A stretch of 64,000 nt of DNA from the NCBI RefSeq assembly GCF_050433505.1, contig NZ_JBNPXC010000001.1, positions 186,001 to 250,000 on the forward strand, given 5' to 3'. How positions within the stretch are numbered: the stretch's first letter is position 1; each line of letters opens with the position of its first letter. This document shows, piece by piece, positions 1 through 8,227 of the stretch. The notes below the pieces were generated by a model. That model was not told the origin of the DNA. It saw only the letters and a program-made list of their open reading frames with translations, and ran no database searches. A program made the translations under genes and the position numbers. The DNA is from Methanobacterium_D oryzae (GTDB lineage: Archaea; Methanobacteriota; Methanobacteria; Methanobacteriales; Methanobacteriaceae).

Positions 1-437
1 TCCATTAATTCCGCGCCATCCATATCCACTCGCGGTCTTCCTTCATTATCTATATTTTTAGAAGGCAGTTTCTCTCTAATCTCATAAGCTGATTGAATAG
101 AAGGTAAAACTATAAGTTGATGAACTCTATTTTTGTCCTCTACTTCAACAGCTAAAATAAATTTACAGTAATTTGTGTCAGTTTCTGGATTTTCCACAGT
201 TTTTAAAAGACGTGTTTGTGAATTATCATTACAATCTTTAACTGAATATATTCCATTATCTGAAGGTTCTGTACTTTCTTCTATGATTTTAAGCCATTCA
301 GGATGAAAAGCATCCCCTGTACCAATTAAATCCAGTCCTTTCAGCTTTGACTGAGACGCAATTGTATTTATATCCATATTTTTTGATGTGGCCATTGAAT
401 AAAGGCTGTGAATATGGAGATCTGATCTTATAATCAT
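1..437 (-). CDS. PHP-domain phosphoesterase-like protein (N-terminal part, cut by window edge)
   Basis: The reading frame starts at ATG 437 and runs off the left edge, giving 145 N-terminal residues. It opens with MIIRSDLHIHSLYS, where the DLHIHS motif is the first metal-binding element of PHP domains. The following text (GTGDAFHPEWL, then a VEVEDKNRVHQL region) resembles the archaeal and bacterial family of PHP proteins often labelled TIGR00375. The family is expected to be a metal-dependent phosphoesterase or nuclease-associated protein, but no substrate is known to me. The sequence ggggattt lies just before the start. It is transcribed away from the PAC2 gene's 3' end on the same strand. 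Confidence in PHP is high; in the exact subfamily moderate. Confidence 0.75.
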   Translation of the reverse strand, partial: MIIRSDLHIHSLYSMATSKNMDINTIASQSKLKGLDLIGTGDAFHPEWLKIIEESTEPSDNGIYSVKDCNDNSQTRLLKTVENPETDTNYCKFILAVEVEDKNRVHQLIVLPSIQSAYEIREKLPSKNIDNEGRPRVDMDGAELM

Positions 438-499
438 ATAAATCCCCTAAATATTAAAAATAAATATATTAATCGGGTATTTAAAAAAAATAATCTTGT

Positions 500-1267
500 T
501 TACCCGATGTATCTTAAATCTTCTTCACCTGGAGCTAGGTGCATTCTTTCGGACATTTCGCGCTCCATTTGTTGAGCTTTGGATATCATTTTCCTTGTTT
601 CTTCTGCTCTTTCTTCTAGTTTTGCGATATCTACTTCCATGCCTAAAATATCAAGTAAAACTTTTAAAACGGCTTTTGATGCCTCTGCGTCTATGAAATA
701 TCCCGGGGTTTCTCCCATAAGACATGCTCCATTCATTCCTCTAAGCATTCCCATTCCTAAAAGAAGTCCTGATGCGCCTATTATTCCACCATCTGCAGAT
801 CTAAGTGTAACATTATTTTCTTTTAGCATTTCTGCAAGCTCAACTGTTGTTGCAGCTCCAAAAACCTTTGATTTTTCAATTGGTTGTCCTGTTCCAAGAC
901 CACCTAATGTGTACATTCGTTTTGCACCATATTTTTCAACAAAGTCAAGGATCATTCCACAAACTTCATATTGACCTTCAGGGCTTAACCCCTGAGTATT
1001 TCCTACAAGTATTATGTAATCTTGCCCATTTTCTCCATTTAGGGCATAAAATTCATTTTTCATAGGTTCTATTGTTCCATCTTCATTTACAAAGACTTGT
1101 GGTGGAAATGATGGGGAATACAATTCTGCAAATTTTTTTGCATCAAGTTCATGGATTATATGTTCTGCAACAAGTTTTCCAACATGCCCGATTCCAGGAA
1201 GTGCCTCTATGAATATTGGTTCTGTAAGTTCCACTTCTTCCATCATCTTTATGTAAGTTTTATTCAT
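500..1267 (-). CDS. PAC2-family protein (proteasome assembly chaperone-like)
   Basis: A 255-residue protein with the family's N-terminal EALPGIGHVGKLVAEHII segment, a central glycine-rich GGLGTG stretch and a C-terminal charged helix (about residues 210-245, rich in Glu, Arg and Met). Archaeal PAC2 proteins are related to eukaryotic proteasome assembly chaperones. Their role in archaea is inferred rather than shown, although some bind 20S proteasome in vitro. The start ATG directly follows the TAA stop of nop10, so the two are almost certainly cotranscribed and translationally coupled. Its position in a block of translation and RNA genes is typical for Methanobacteriales. Confidence 0.88.
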   Translation of the reverse strand: MNKTYIKMMEEVELTEPIFIEALPGIGHVGKLVAEHIIHELDAKKFAELYSPSFPPQVFVNEDGTIEPMKNEFYALNGENGQDYIILVGNTQGLSPEGQYEVCGMILDFVEKYGAKRMYTLGGLGTGQPIEKSKVFGAATTVELAEMLKENNVTLRSADGGIIGASGLLLGMGMLRGMNGACLMGETPGYFIDAEASKAVLKVLLDILGMEVDIAKLEERAEETRKMISKAQQMEREMSERMHLAPGEEDLRYIG

Positions 1268-1447
1268 TTATTCACTCTCCTTATTTTTAAGCTGTTGTTT
1301 TTTAAGTATTCTCCTATATTTTCCATATTTATCTTCAGGAGAATACTTAGGAGGATATACTACTCCAACTTCTCCTCCACAATAAGGACATTCATCTTTA
1401 AGTGTGTATTCCTTACAAGACCTGCATCTTTTCATTTTCATTTTCAT
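1268..1447 (-). CDS. nop10: H/ACA ribonucleoprotein protein Nop10
   Basis: A 59-residue frame. It contains a zinc-ribbon pattern CRSC-N8-CPYC near the N-terminus and the signature VYPPKYSPEDKYGKYRR, which contacts Cbf5 in the H/ACA guide RNP. The complex converts specific uridines in rRNA to pseudouridine. Three in-frame ATGs occur in tandem (1447, 1441, 1435); I chose the first because an AGGT ribosome-binding sequence lies about eight bases upstream. The stop is adjacent to the PAC2 start and the gene follows aIF2-alpha, the usual archaeal order. Length and motifs match the family. Confidence 0.92.
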   Translation of the reverse strand: MKMKMKRCRSCKEYTLKDECPYCGGEVGVVYPPKYSPEDKYGKYRRILKKQQLKNKESE

Positions 1448-1468
1448 TAAAAGACCTGCAGTCTAATT

Positions 1469-2248
1469 TTATTCTAATTCACGATGGAAGTTTCCTTCGC
1501 CGCCTTCTGCTAAAACAGAATCTATACACTTTTGTGATGTTTCTTTTAAGAGATTTTCAGCTGTAAGATAATCTGATGATTTTACTATTATTCTGTATCT
1601 TGGAGCTCCAACACACTGAATTTGTATATTTTCATCATTTACAGATCCAAGCGCCTTCTTTATAACCTCAACACCTTCTGGTGCATAGGATTTTAAATCT
1701 ATATATCCTGTTATCTGAACTTCAGGAGGAGATATGTTCTTTTTAGCTACTTCAGTTACGGTTTCAGCCCATTCACCATCAATACCCCTATCTTGAAGTG
1801 CTGTAACACCTTCTTCTGCAGCTGTTTCAAATGCTTCGTAAAGGTCGCCGAATTCTTCTATTATCTTATACCCTACTTCATCGTAAGCAGCGTCAAGGTC
1901 TTTTCCTATGGCTTCTGCAGAGATTTCTAATAGTTTTTCAGCTTTTTGTTCTATTTTCCATTGTTGAATTTTTCTTGTTCTCTGATCTTCCCTTATTCTT
2001 TTCATTGAAACGTCAACGTGACCTTTCTTTGGATTTACTCTTAGTACTCTTGCTACAATCTTTTGATTTTCCCTGACGTAGTCTCTTATATTTTTTACCC
2101 ATCCTGAAGAAACTTCAGAAATGTGAATAAAAGCTTCCTTTCCTTCATATTCTTCGAGACTGGCAAATGCACCATAACCTAGAACTTTATGTACAGTCCC
2201 TACTACTAAATCTCCTTCATCTGGCCATTCGTTTTTAGTTCTTACCAT
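1469..2248 (-). CDS. eif2a: Translation initiation factor 2 subunit alpha
   Basis: A 259-residue protein. Residues 10-85 form an S1 domain (GDLVVGTVHKVLGYGAFASLEEYEGKE onward, with HISE and VRVNPKKGHVDVSMKR). The middle is a helical domain and the C-terminal alpha-beta domain ends at about residue 255. It is the alpha subunit of the aIF2 heterotrimer that delivers initiator Met-tRNA to the small ribosomal subunit. AGGTG lies upstream of ATG 2248. It sits between S27e and Nop10, the conserved archaeal order L44e-S27e-aIF2alpha-Nop10. Confidence 0.96.
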   Translation of the reverse strand: MVRTKNEWPDEGDLVVGTVHKVLGYGAFASLEEYEGKEAFIHISEVSSGWVKNIRDYVRENQKIVARVLRVNPKKGHVDVSMKRIREDQRTRKIQQWKIEQKAEKLLEISAEAIGKDLDAAYDEVGYKIIEEFGDLYEAFETAAEEGVTALQDRGIDGEWAETVTEVAKKNISPPEVQITGYIDLKSYAPEGVEVIKKALGSVNDENIQIQCVGAPRYRIIVKSSDYLTAENLLKETSQKCIDSVLAEGGEGNFHRELE

Positions 2249-2277
2249 TAAAACACCTAATTTTTGCCTTAATTAGC

Positions 2278-2463
2278 TTAATCAAGGACTTCAATAATCT
2301 GAGCAACTATCTCAGATTTTCCACCTTTTGGTTTCACCAATGTCTTTCCACATATGATACATTGAACGTTGGATGCTGCGTGATCAAATACAGTTTGTTG
2401 ATTTCCACAGTCTAAACATTTAACTTTTAAGAAATTACTTCTATGATTCCTCATTATTGCCAT
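2278..2463 (-). CDS. rps27e: 30S ribosomal protein S27e
   Basis: A 61-residue zinc-ribbon protein with two CxxC pairs (KCLDCGNQQ and QCIICGKTL), the C4 finger of S27e. The longest frame opens with GTG at 2472, but ATG 2463 is preferred because AGGTGAT, an excellent archaeal ribosome-binding site, then sits five bases upstream, and MAIMRNHRSNFLK matches the normal family start. The gene begins nine bases after the L44e stop, so the two are cotranscribed. Confidence 0.94.
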   Translation of the reverse strand: MAIMRNHRSNFLKVKCLDCGNQQTVFDHAASNVQCIICGKTLVKPKGGKSEIVAQIIEVLD

Positions 2464-2472
2464 TAAAATCAC

Positions 2473-2751
2473 CTAGCTTATAAATTCTACTTTTCCTGCT
2501 CTAAATGAGGATCTTTTTATGTGTGACTTTCCACATTCTTTGCATTTGTATCTGAGATCGAGTTTTTTAACTGGTTTGTTTCCAGATGGTAATGGTCTTG
2601 GGTAACCTCTGTAACCAGCAGTTACACGTCTGAACTGACGTTGTCCCCATTTAAGTTCGCTTGCTTTTCTTCTTTTTGATTCAAATACTTCGTGAAGTGT
2701 ATGTTTTTTACAACTTGGACAGTAAGTTTTTCTTTCTTTTGGAATTTTCAT
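2473..2751 (-). CDS. rpl44e: 50S ribosomal protein L44e
   Basis: The start is ATG 2751, because AGAGGTGAT lies directly upstream; the longer frame back to 2820 has no ribosome-binding site and no family similarity. The resulting 92-residue protein reads MKIPKERKTYCPSCKKHTLHEV, with the first CxxC, and later YKCKECGKSHIK, the second, forming the L44e zinc finger. The basic RRKASELKWGQRQFRR segment is characteristic. It heads the L44e-S27e-aIF2alpha-Nop10-PAC2 operon; an AT-rich promoter region lies at 2760-2900. Confidence 0.95.
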   Translation of the reverse strand: MKIPKERKTYCPSCKKHTLHEVFESKRRKASELKWGQRQFRRVTAGYRGYPRPLPSGNKPVKKLDLRYKCKECGKSHIKRSSFRAGKVEFIS

Positions 2752-2979
2752 TATAATCACCTCTACTATAAAAATGAATAATTTATATTCACTATGAAAT
2801 TTTATCGATATTAAACTCATTATGGAAAGAATAGTATATAAATATCTTGATTATTTATTTCCAATTGTTTATTTATATGTTTGGATAAATCCACAAATTC
2901 GTTTGAAAAAAAGCTAATTGCAGTTTAAAATTAATTTATGAACGATTTTCCCAATACATACAATAAAAATTATTTATAT

Positions 2980-3816
2980 TTATTTATATGCAATTTTCTT
3001 ATATTTTTCAATAAATCTGCCCTTATTATTATTTATAAGAATCATCGCATTTTTTTCAGGCATGGTAATTATATCCTGAGGATACAATGGTCCATAAACT
3101 TCTTTATCAACTCCCATAATAGATGGAAGCTCTTCAAGAACGATTAATGTCTTAATAGAACTCTTTTTATCTCCAGCTGATTTGGAAATATCTTTTTCAG
3201 CAATTTCTAAGTCTTTATCAATAATATCAAAATCGGGCTGGTCAAATGCCTGGTAATTTGCTATGTCCTGCTCAATTCCAAGAGGCACCGATTTTTTTGC
3301 CCCTTTACTTTCTATATCTTTTTTAATTGAAGATAAAGGATTTTCCTCTTTTTTTTCTGATTCTAATGTTCCAGATATATTCTTTTGCGCTTTTTGCATT
3401 TTAAACGCTTGTAAAGGAGATATCATATCTTTTCTATACTTTACAAGAGTTTCAGTAATTGAATAGTAAAGATTTTCTTCTTCTGGAGTTAGATTTGATG
3501 GTGGAATAGGAGGAGAATTTAATTTAGACTTATCTGATTTTTCATCGAATATTCCATGTGATCTTTGCATATTTAGTAATGCGCTATTTATTATTTTATG
3601 CTCTCGCCTTTCGCATATTTCTGCTGCTATTCTACGGGCATCACGAAGTAGATATGACTCAAAAGAGAAAGGATTACTACCTATTTTCATCATGAGCTTG
3701 TCTAAGTAGTTATTAACATCATTATAGAAGTTATCTCCAACGTTATCTAACCCACTTATATTACGCTCTTTTTTTTGGATTTCTCTTAATCTCTGGAAAA
3801 ATTCATCCAACCTCAA
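2980..3816 (-). CDS. GINS replication complex subunit (Gins51/Gins15 type)
   Basis: A protein of up to 278 residues. The N-terminal helical A domain includes LLRDARRIAAEICERREHKII, and the C-terminal B domain reads LEELPSIMGVDKEVYGPLYPQD then LPxKNAxxLI-like text. This A-then-B order with a long, variable charged linker (residues about 150-215) is that of archaeal Gins51, related to Psf1 and Sld5. GINS joins MCM and GAN/Cdc45 in the replicative helicase. It lies beside PCNA on the same strand, as in many archaea. The start is uncertain: TTG 3816 or TTG 3810, with a GTGAGG sequence that favours 3810. Confidence 0.87.
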   Translation of the reverse strand: MRLDEFFQRLREIQKKERNISGLDNVGDNFYNDVNNYLDKLMMKIGSNPFSFESYLLRDARRIAAEICERREHKIINSALLNMQRSHGIFDEKSDKSKLNSPPIPPSNLTPEEENLYYSITETLVKYRKDMISPLQAFKMQKAQKNISGTLESEKKEENPLSSIKKDIESKGAKKSVPLGIEQDIANYQAFDQPDFDIIDKDLEIAEKDISKSAGDKKSSIKTLIVLEELPSIMGVDKEVYGPLYPQDIITMPEKNAMILINNNKGRFIEKYKKIAYK

Positions 3817-3876
3817 TTCCTCACTTTTGAATTACTATGTTTATTTTGATCTTACTGACTAATCCAATTTTTCCAT

Positions 3877-4611
3877 TTATTCTTCACTTTCAATACGTGG
3901 TGCTAAAAGAAAACTAAGTTCTCCTTCTTCTGAAACCATTTTTAAGGAAAGATTAAGTGGCATGTCATTTCCAAGTTTTAAAACTATAATATCTGAAAAT
4001 TTATCCGCTTTTAACATTTCTTTAATTTTTTCAAGTGAAAAAACAGACTTTGCTTTAGTATCTATCTTCTCTCCATGGAGATATTCTATTTTTGCATCCC
4101 CAAATTCACCCTCGGCTTCTGCAACAAATTTATCCTCATCTACCATGAGTGCTATCTTATCAGAGACTATTTCAATATCTTGAATAGAATTTTTAAGGAG
4201 GACAAATGGAACTTCAAATTCTGTTGGATATTCAAGACCTGGTGGGCTTGGTGCCTCATATTCAATGTCTATAAGCCTTATTTTAAATCTACGTCGTGCT
4301 TCTCCTTCAAATATAATGATAAGATTACCTTCATCAACTGAAAGTTCGACAATATCATCGCTTTTTGATCTTTTCAGGACTTTCATGAGTTCTTCTGTGT
4401 CAACATTGATTTTGAGAGGTTCATCACAGATGAATTCATCAAATAATCCTGGTTTAAGTTCAAGATGGACAAATGTGATATGAGATCTATCCAGTGCATC
4501 TAATCTTAGACCTTCACTGTCTGCTTGCATCTGTACTTCATCCACAATAGAAGATATTGCATCAAAACTGGTTTTTAAGATGTTCGAATCGCTTAGAACC
4601 GCTTTAAACAT
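3877..4611 (-). CDS. pcn: DNA polymerase sliding clamp PCNA
   Basis: A 244-residue clamp beginning MFKAVLSDSNILKTSFDAIS. It has the archaeal PCNA hallmarks: LDRSHITFVHLEL in domain 1, a hydrophobic interdomain connector around residues 117-130 (IDIEYEAPSPPGLEYP), and the C-terminal LLAPRIESEE. An upstream ATG at 4617 directly abuts GGAGG, so ATG 4611, six bases downstream of that site, is the more credible start. The trimeric ring tethers polymerase, ligase and nucleases to DNA. GINS follows in the same direction. Confidence 0.96.
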   Translation of the reverse strand: MFKAVLSDSNILKTSFDAISSIVDEVQMQADSEGLRLDALDRSHITFVHLELKPGLFDEFICDEPLKINVDTEELMKVLKRSKSDDIVELSVDEGNLIIIFEGEARRRFKIRLIDIEYEAPSPPGLEYPTEFEVPFVLLKNSIQDIEIVSDKIALMVDEDKFVAEAEGEFGDAKIEYLHGEKIDTKAKSVFSLEKIKEMLKADKFSDIIVLKLGNDMPLNLSLKMVSEEGELSFLLAPRIESEE

Positions 4612-4654
4612 TTTCATCCTCCTTCACATTAAGACTTTCTTTTTATCTTATTAT

Positions 4655-5200
4655 CTATTCATTTCTATTTATATTATCCTTTTTAATATTCTCAGAAGTA
4701 GAATTAGAAGATATTTTTTCGCCCATTTCAATTTCACTAGTTATTCCCTTAAAATATGATCTATCAAGAAATCTACGGGCTAAAACACCTGCCATGATAA
4801 GAATACCTATTAAAATTAAAAATACAGAGAATACTGCCTTTTCACCAAATACGACATTGTCAGCTATTTGATCAGCAGCCCCTAACATGGAAATTATACC
4901 GCCTAATATGAATAAACCACCTATAAACAAACCTATTCCCGTTATAATTTTACCTTTTTCCGATTTTATGTTTTTAAATCTATCTGAATTTAAAAACTCC
5001 TCAACTATGGGAAATGCATGTTCTTCATGGTTAGGGATATCTTCTTCAGATTTTGAATTTTTTGAATCCTTGGATTCCCGCGTTTCATCCTCAGGAATTT
5101 GGCCAAAGTCCAATTTTTTAAACAAATCTTTGGTAGATGAAAAAATAGATCCTTTCTCTTCTATTTTCTCATTTTTTTCTTTATCTGAATCTTTTTTCAT
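4655..5200 (-). CDS. Uncharacterised two-helix membrane protein
   Basis: A 181-residue protein with no family I recognise. Residues 1-65 are highly charged (Lys, Glu, Asp, Ser) and probably cytosolic. Two hydrophobic segments follow at about 84-106 (IITGIGLFIGGLFILGGIIS) and 119-142 (AVFSVFLILIGILIMAGVLA), then a polar tail of about 40 residues. GGAGAT precedes ATG 5200. It lies between TFS and PCNA in the same direction, so it may be cotranscribed with them, but the context gives no functional clue. Confidence 0.7.
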   Translation of the reverse strand: MKKDSDKEKNEKIEEKGSIFSSTKDLFKKLDFGQIPEDETRESKDSKNSKSEEDIPNHEEHAFPIVEEFLNSDRFKNIKSEKGKIITGIGLFIGGLFILGGIISMLGAADQIADNVVFGEKAVFSVFLILIGILIMAGVLARRFLDRSYFKGITSEIEMGEKISSNSTSENIKKDNINRNE

Positions 5201-5236
5201 GCTGAATCTCCTTATTCGCCGTGTAATAAGGTTAAA

Positions 5237-5551
5237 TTAGTCATATTCACGCCATGTCTGTCCACATTTGGTGCATCTTAAAAATCTTGTTTCTGATTCA
5301 TCAGCCCTTCTTGTCTGCTGGAGCCACCAGAATGCCTCTTTATTACCACATTTTGGACAAATTGCACGAGTACATGGTAATGTTTTTACGTCTTCGCCTT
5401 TAACTATTATGTTTTCCTTTGCTGATACCTTCTCAGATACTTCATAATTACTCTTTTGTTCTTTAGTAATTTCGCTTTTATATCCGCATTTACATTCAAA
5501 GCAATTATCTTTTGGAAACATAACAGTTCCACATTTTGGACAAAATTCCAT
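5237..5551 (-). CDS. tfs: Transcription elongation factor TFS
   Basis: A 104-residue protein with two zinc ribbons. The N-terminal ribbon is CPKCGTVMFPKDNCFECKCG; the C-terminal ribbon is CPKCGNKEAFWWLQQTRRAD followed by CTKCGQTWREYD. The RADE acidic pair in the C-terminal ribbon is the catalytic dipeptide that stimulates RNA polymerase to cleave backtracked transcripts. GGAGGA lies just upstream of ATG 5551. TFS next to RNA polymerase and replication genes is standard archaeal context. Confidence 0.93.
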   Translation of the reverse strand: MEFCPKCGTVMFPKDNCFECKCGYKSEITKEQKSNYEVSEKVSAKENIIVKGEDVKTLPCTRAICPKCGNKEAFWWLQQTRRADESETRFLRCTKCGQTWREYD

Positions 5552-5707
5552 TTTAGTCCTCCTATAAGTTTGATAAATAGTGAATCCTTGTTTAACAAAA
5601 ATTAAGATTAATTTGTAATTTTAAAAAAGTTGTCTTTTAATACTTATAAATTTTATTAGATACTAAACTATTTTTATTTACTGAAATTAAAGTCAGTTGA
5701 ATTATGT

Positions 5708-6118
5708 TTATTTGTTCATAAGATTAAATGCATCTTTTAAAATAGTTTCATGATCAAATGCAAGCTTTAATTTTAAAATTTCAGATTTTAAAATGCATTG
5801 AACATCAGAAGCATCTGTATCTGCCTTTAATTTTCCTCCAGTTTTCATTGCAAGATAACATATAGTTACAGTATGTCCTCTTGGATCTCTTTCTGGATCA
5901 GAATAAACTCCTACTATTTTACATAAATCCACATCAAGCCCTGTTTCCTCTTTAACTTCCCTTATGGCTGCTGATTCTACGGTTTCACCATATTCAACAA
6001 ACCCGCCAGGTAGTGCCCATGACTCCTTGTAAGGATCTTTTTTCCGCTTTATTAAGACGATTGAGTTATTTTCACAAGTTATTACTGCATCAACAGTTAA
6101 TGAAGGACTTTTGTACAA
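5708..6118 (-). CDS. Nudix hydrolase (ADP-ribose pyrophosphatase-like)
   Basis: A 136-residue protein with a complete Nudix box: GGFVEYGETVESAAIREVKE continuing into ETGLDV, matching GX5EX7REUXEEXGU. The fold hydrolyses nucleoside diphosphates linked to another moiety, and the WALPGGFVEYGE context resembles archaeal ADP-ribose pyrophosphatases. Start is TTG 6118 with AGGGG about nine bases upstream; no ATG fits as well. It lies on the same strand as DUF99 upstream. Confidence 0.87.
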   Translation of the reverse strand: MYKSPSLTVDAVITCENNSIVLIKRKKDPYKESWALPGGFVEYGETVESAAIREVKEETGLDVDLCKIVGVYSDPERDPRGHTVTICYLAMKTGGKLKADTDASDVQCILKSEILKLKLAFDHETILKDAFNLMNK

Positions 6119-6145
6119 TTTAAATTCCCCTATATGCTAAAAAAG

Positions 6146-6742
6146 TTAAGCGCTTCCTTTAGATTCTCCAGTCACCACACCCGCAGCTATAAGATGAGCT
6201 GCCCGTATAGGTTCTGGTATAGCGCTTCTTGTTGTGGAAAGGTTTACAATTCTTTTTGCATCCTCTAAATCAATTCCATGAATTTGAATATAGATTGGTT
6301 CTTTATTTTCAATTTTATAAACAGTGCCCGCTTTTAATACAAAGCTCCATCTTTTTTCATGATCTTCAAATCGCATTAGGGCTTTTTTAATCTTTTCAAA
6401 GTCAGGGAACTTTCTCATAATAACAATAGTAGGTATTCCAGTTTGATGGAATATTTCTTTTATATTTACAACGTTGAATCCGCCAAAAGTAATGCCATCA
6501 AGCATGATAACGCCGATTTGATCTTTATGCCTGGTTTCATTCACCATCTTGACAATTTTTGATGTGGAATCTTCCCCATCACCAGTAATATAAGTCCTTA
6601 AAACACCATCAAGCCATGTTCCTCCCCTAAAGATGGTGCCAATTAGCATTACATCATCTTTTGTATGTGAAGGAAATGGTGCATCGTCAATTCCTAAAAT
6701 TCTTATTTCTTCTTTGATTTTATGGAATTTTTTATTTTTCAT
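6146..6742 (-). CDS. DUF99 family protein (endonuclease V-like fold)
   Basis: A 198-residue archaeal DUF99 protein, recognised from ILGIDDAPF, GTIFRGGTWLDGVL, ITFGGFNVV and the C-terminal RSAIPEPIRAAHLIAAG. DUF99 is distantly related to endonuclease V: the first Asp pair (GIDDA) and the final IPEPIRAAHLI match EndoV active-site surroundings. The activity of this family is not established to my knowledge. The start ATG 6742 has only a weak ribosome-binding sequence. A true EndoV is encoded separately at 49.8 kb. Confidence 0.85.
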   Translation of the reverse strand: MKNKKFHKIKEEIRILGIDDAPFPSHTKDDVMLIGTIFRGGTWLDGVLRTYITGDGEDSTSKIVKMVNETRHKDQIGVIMLDGITFGGFNVVNIKEIFHQTGIPTIVIMRKFPDFEKIKKALMRFEDHEKRWSFVLKAGTVYKIENKEPIYIQIHGIDLEDAKRIVNLSTTRSAIPEPIRAAHLIAAGVVTGESKGSA

Positions 6743-6776
6743 CTTAAAAAGTAATAAGTAAAAATATAATAAAAGT

Positions 6777-7043
6777 TTATTCTTCTTTAGAAGATTCTAT
6801 AAAACCCTTAAATTCATCACATTGTTTTTTTAATGTTTCTGCTGCTTTTTTAAGAGATTTTTTAGGATTTTTAGCTTTAATGTATAATGTTGGTTCTCCT
6901 ACAATAGGATGGTCAATACTGTAAGCAGCGGATACAACGTCTTTGTCTTCCATTAGAGTTTTTCTTAATGCATTACATAATGTGTGAGTTTCGCCTGTAA
7001 TTTCAATTTCTAATTCATTTTTAGTATCTTTTATAATCTTCAT
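6777..7043 (-). CDS. rpoL: DNA-directed RNA polymerase subunit L (Rpo11)
   Basis: An 88-residue protein with the alpha-like dimerisation motif of Rpo11/RPB11: GETHTLCNALRKTLMEDKDV and the following AAYSIDHPIVGEPTLYIKA. It pairs with RpoD to nucleate polymerase assembly. An upstream in-frame ATG at 7055 overlaps the GAGGGAT ribosome-binding site, so ATG 7043 is chosen. The family's normal neighbour csl4 is displaced here by the 7.2-8.3 kb insertion. Confidence 0.94.
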   Translation of the reverse strand: MKIIKDTKNELEIEITGETHTLCNALRKTLMEDKDVVSAAYSIDHPIVGEPTLYIKAKNPKKSLKKAAETLKKQCDEFKGFIESSKEE

Positions 7044-7211
7044 TTTATCCCTCATAAATCATTAAAATCTTTAATTTTAACCTAATTTTTTTCTAATAAC
7101 TTAGTAAATATCATATTAAAAATAATATACTATAATATTATTATCCAATTTTTATATCATTTAGTAACTATAATATGAAATCATATATTAAAGTTTATGT
7201 TTATTTAAATA

Positions 7212-7418
7212 TTAAAAATTATTTTGTATAGGCCCTATAAATACCCCCATCGCACTAATTACTGTATTTAGATATGTATTTAACAGATTTGTAGCAATGT
7301 ATGCGAAGTAAATTAGAAATCATAAGAAATTATGGAGTAACTTTAAAATTAACATACAAGTAGCAAATCCTAGAAATGCAAGAAAAATGTATATTCCCAC
7401 TAATAAAGTTCTATTCAT
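7212..7418 (-). pseudogene. Small membrane-protein gene interrupted by an in-frame TGA
   Basis: ATG 7418 opens a frame of 32 codons (MNRTLLVGIYIFLAFLGFAT onward) ending in TGA at 7320-7322. The same frame continues for another 35 sense codons, rich in hydrophobic residues, to TAA at 7212. Restoring TGA to TGG (Trp) would give a 68-residue protein with two membrane helices, like the gene next to it. The simplest reading is a nonsense mutation in a decaying or polymorphic gene. The upstream 40 bases resemble the leaders of the genes at 7468 and 7781. A functional 32-residue peptide is also possible. Confidence 0.5.
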
Positions 7419-7460
7419 AATACTTCTTTCCTAAACAAACCCTAAACTAACTAATAACTA
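7419..7460 (-). repeat. Leader repeat, copy 3
   Basis: Read on the minus strand it contains TTAGTTAGTTTAGGGTTTG followed by TTTAGGAAAGAAG and ends at ATG 7418. It is the most diverged of three similar leaders, with an apparent 3-base gap relative to the others. Confidence 0.6.
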
Positions 7461-7467
7461 TAAGAGT

Positions 7468-7623
7468 TTATAATAAAGATGGAATTACCATAAATGAGGA
7501 AATTCCAATCATAATAATGTTAAATATATGTCTTTTTTCAGGATTTTCTCGTTTTTCAACTAATAAAAACACAATACTTCCAATTAGAAGCAATATCCCA
7601 CTAACTAACCAAAATTTATCCAT
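7468..7623 (-). CDS. Small two-helix membrane protein of the repeated-leader cluster
   Basis: A 51-residue frame from ATG 7623: MDKFWLVSGILLLIGSIVFL, then a short basic loop (EKRENPEKRH), then a second hydrophobic segment ending SFMVIPSLL. No family is recognised. It is supported as a gene by the conserved leader immediately upstream (7624-7670), which matches those of the flanking two genes, and by its two-helix design. No strong ribosome-binding site is visible apart from AGAAAAGAT in that leader. Confidence 0.55.
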   Translation of the reverse strand: MDKFWLVSGILLLIGSIVFLLVEKRENPEKRHIFNIIMIGISSFMVIPSLL

Positions 7624-7670
7624 ATTTTATCTTTTCTAAACATACCATAAAAAACTAACCTACAAACCAA
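7624..7670 (-). repeat. Leader repeat, copy 2
   Basis: On the minus strand it reads GTAGGTTAGTTTTTTATGG then TATGTTTAGAAAAGAT and ends at ATG 7623. It is nearly identical over about 40 bases to copy 1, with the same distance to the start codon. Confidence 0.7.
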
Positions 7671-7780
7671 ACTCACTACCACCGAAAAAATCCAATACCC
7701 CCTAATATGGATTATCCCACGCTATTACGCAATATAACATCATGATTTATATCATAAAGTAAATTAATAAATTAAAAACC

Positions 7781-8227
7781 CTATAAATGATATTTTGCTG
7801 CTATTGAAAGAAATATGAATACTGAAAAGAAAAATATCACTATGCCAATTAGTACAAGTGTAAAAGTATCATAAGTACTTCCGAAAATAGTGAAAGGACT
7901 TAAATCGCTATGATGAACCTGATTAATCAAATCTGCAAGAATAATTACTGATAAAGTCAGTGCAAAAGTCGCATCTTGAAGACCCATAAAGAATCCGAAT
8001 GAAAATATGATAACAAATTGTAAGATTAAAAGTAATCCCATGACCTTAACATACTTCATTGAAACATTGACTCTTTTTCCATCATGAAAATATCTAATCA
8101 CAAAAGCCATTGCCCCTATTGTAATTATATATAAAAAAATTGGTTCTAAATACATCATAAAACCTATAAAACCCCCAATTGCTGTAACAATACCAATAAT
8201 TAGCAATATTAGTTTTTTCCATTCCAT
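7781..8227 (-). CDS. Uncharacterised four-helix membrane protein
   Basis: A 148-residue, mostly hydrophobic protein with about four predicted helices (residues roughly 5-25, 28-46, 60-82 and 120-143) and short charged loops (YFHDGKRVN; NQVHHSDLS). No family is recognised. It is the first of three small membrane-protein genes on the minus strand between rpoL and csl4, each preceded by a similar leader; 8228-8275 is its copy. The cluster interrupts an otherwise conserved archaeal gene order, so it is likely a lineage-specific insertion. Confidence 0.7.
   Translation of the reverse strand: MEWKKLILLIIGIVTAIGGFIGFMMYLEPIFLYIITIGAMAFVIRYFHDGKRVNVSMKYVKVMGLLLILQFVIIFSFGFFMGLQDATFALTLSVIILADLINQVHHSDLSPFTIFGSTYDTFTLVLIGIVIFFFSVFIFLSIAAKYHL

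Noticed and set aside
579..974. 131-codon open frame opposite the PAC2 gene
   Set aside because: It is the antisense shadow of a well-supported gene and has no ribosome-binding site or family pattern.
1151..1450. 99-codon plus-strand frame overlapping nop10 and the 5' end of the PAC2 gene
   Set aside because: Nop10 on the minus strand has a diagnostic zinc ribbon and motif; the plus frame is Phe/Ile-rich noise.
7320..7322. TGA as a selenocysteine codon
   Set aside because: No SECIS-like hairpin is evident, Methanobacteriales are not known to insert selenocysteine, and TGG to TGA mutation explains it more simply.
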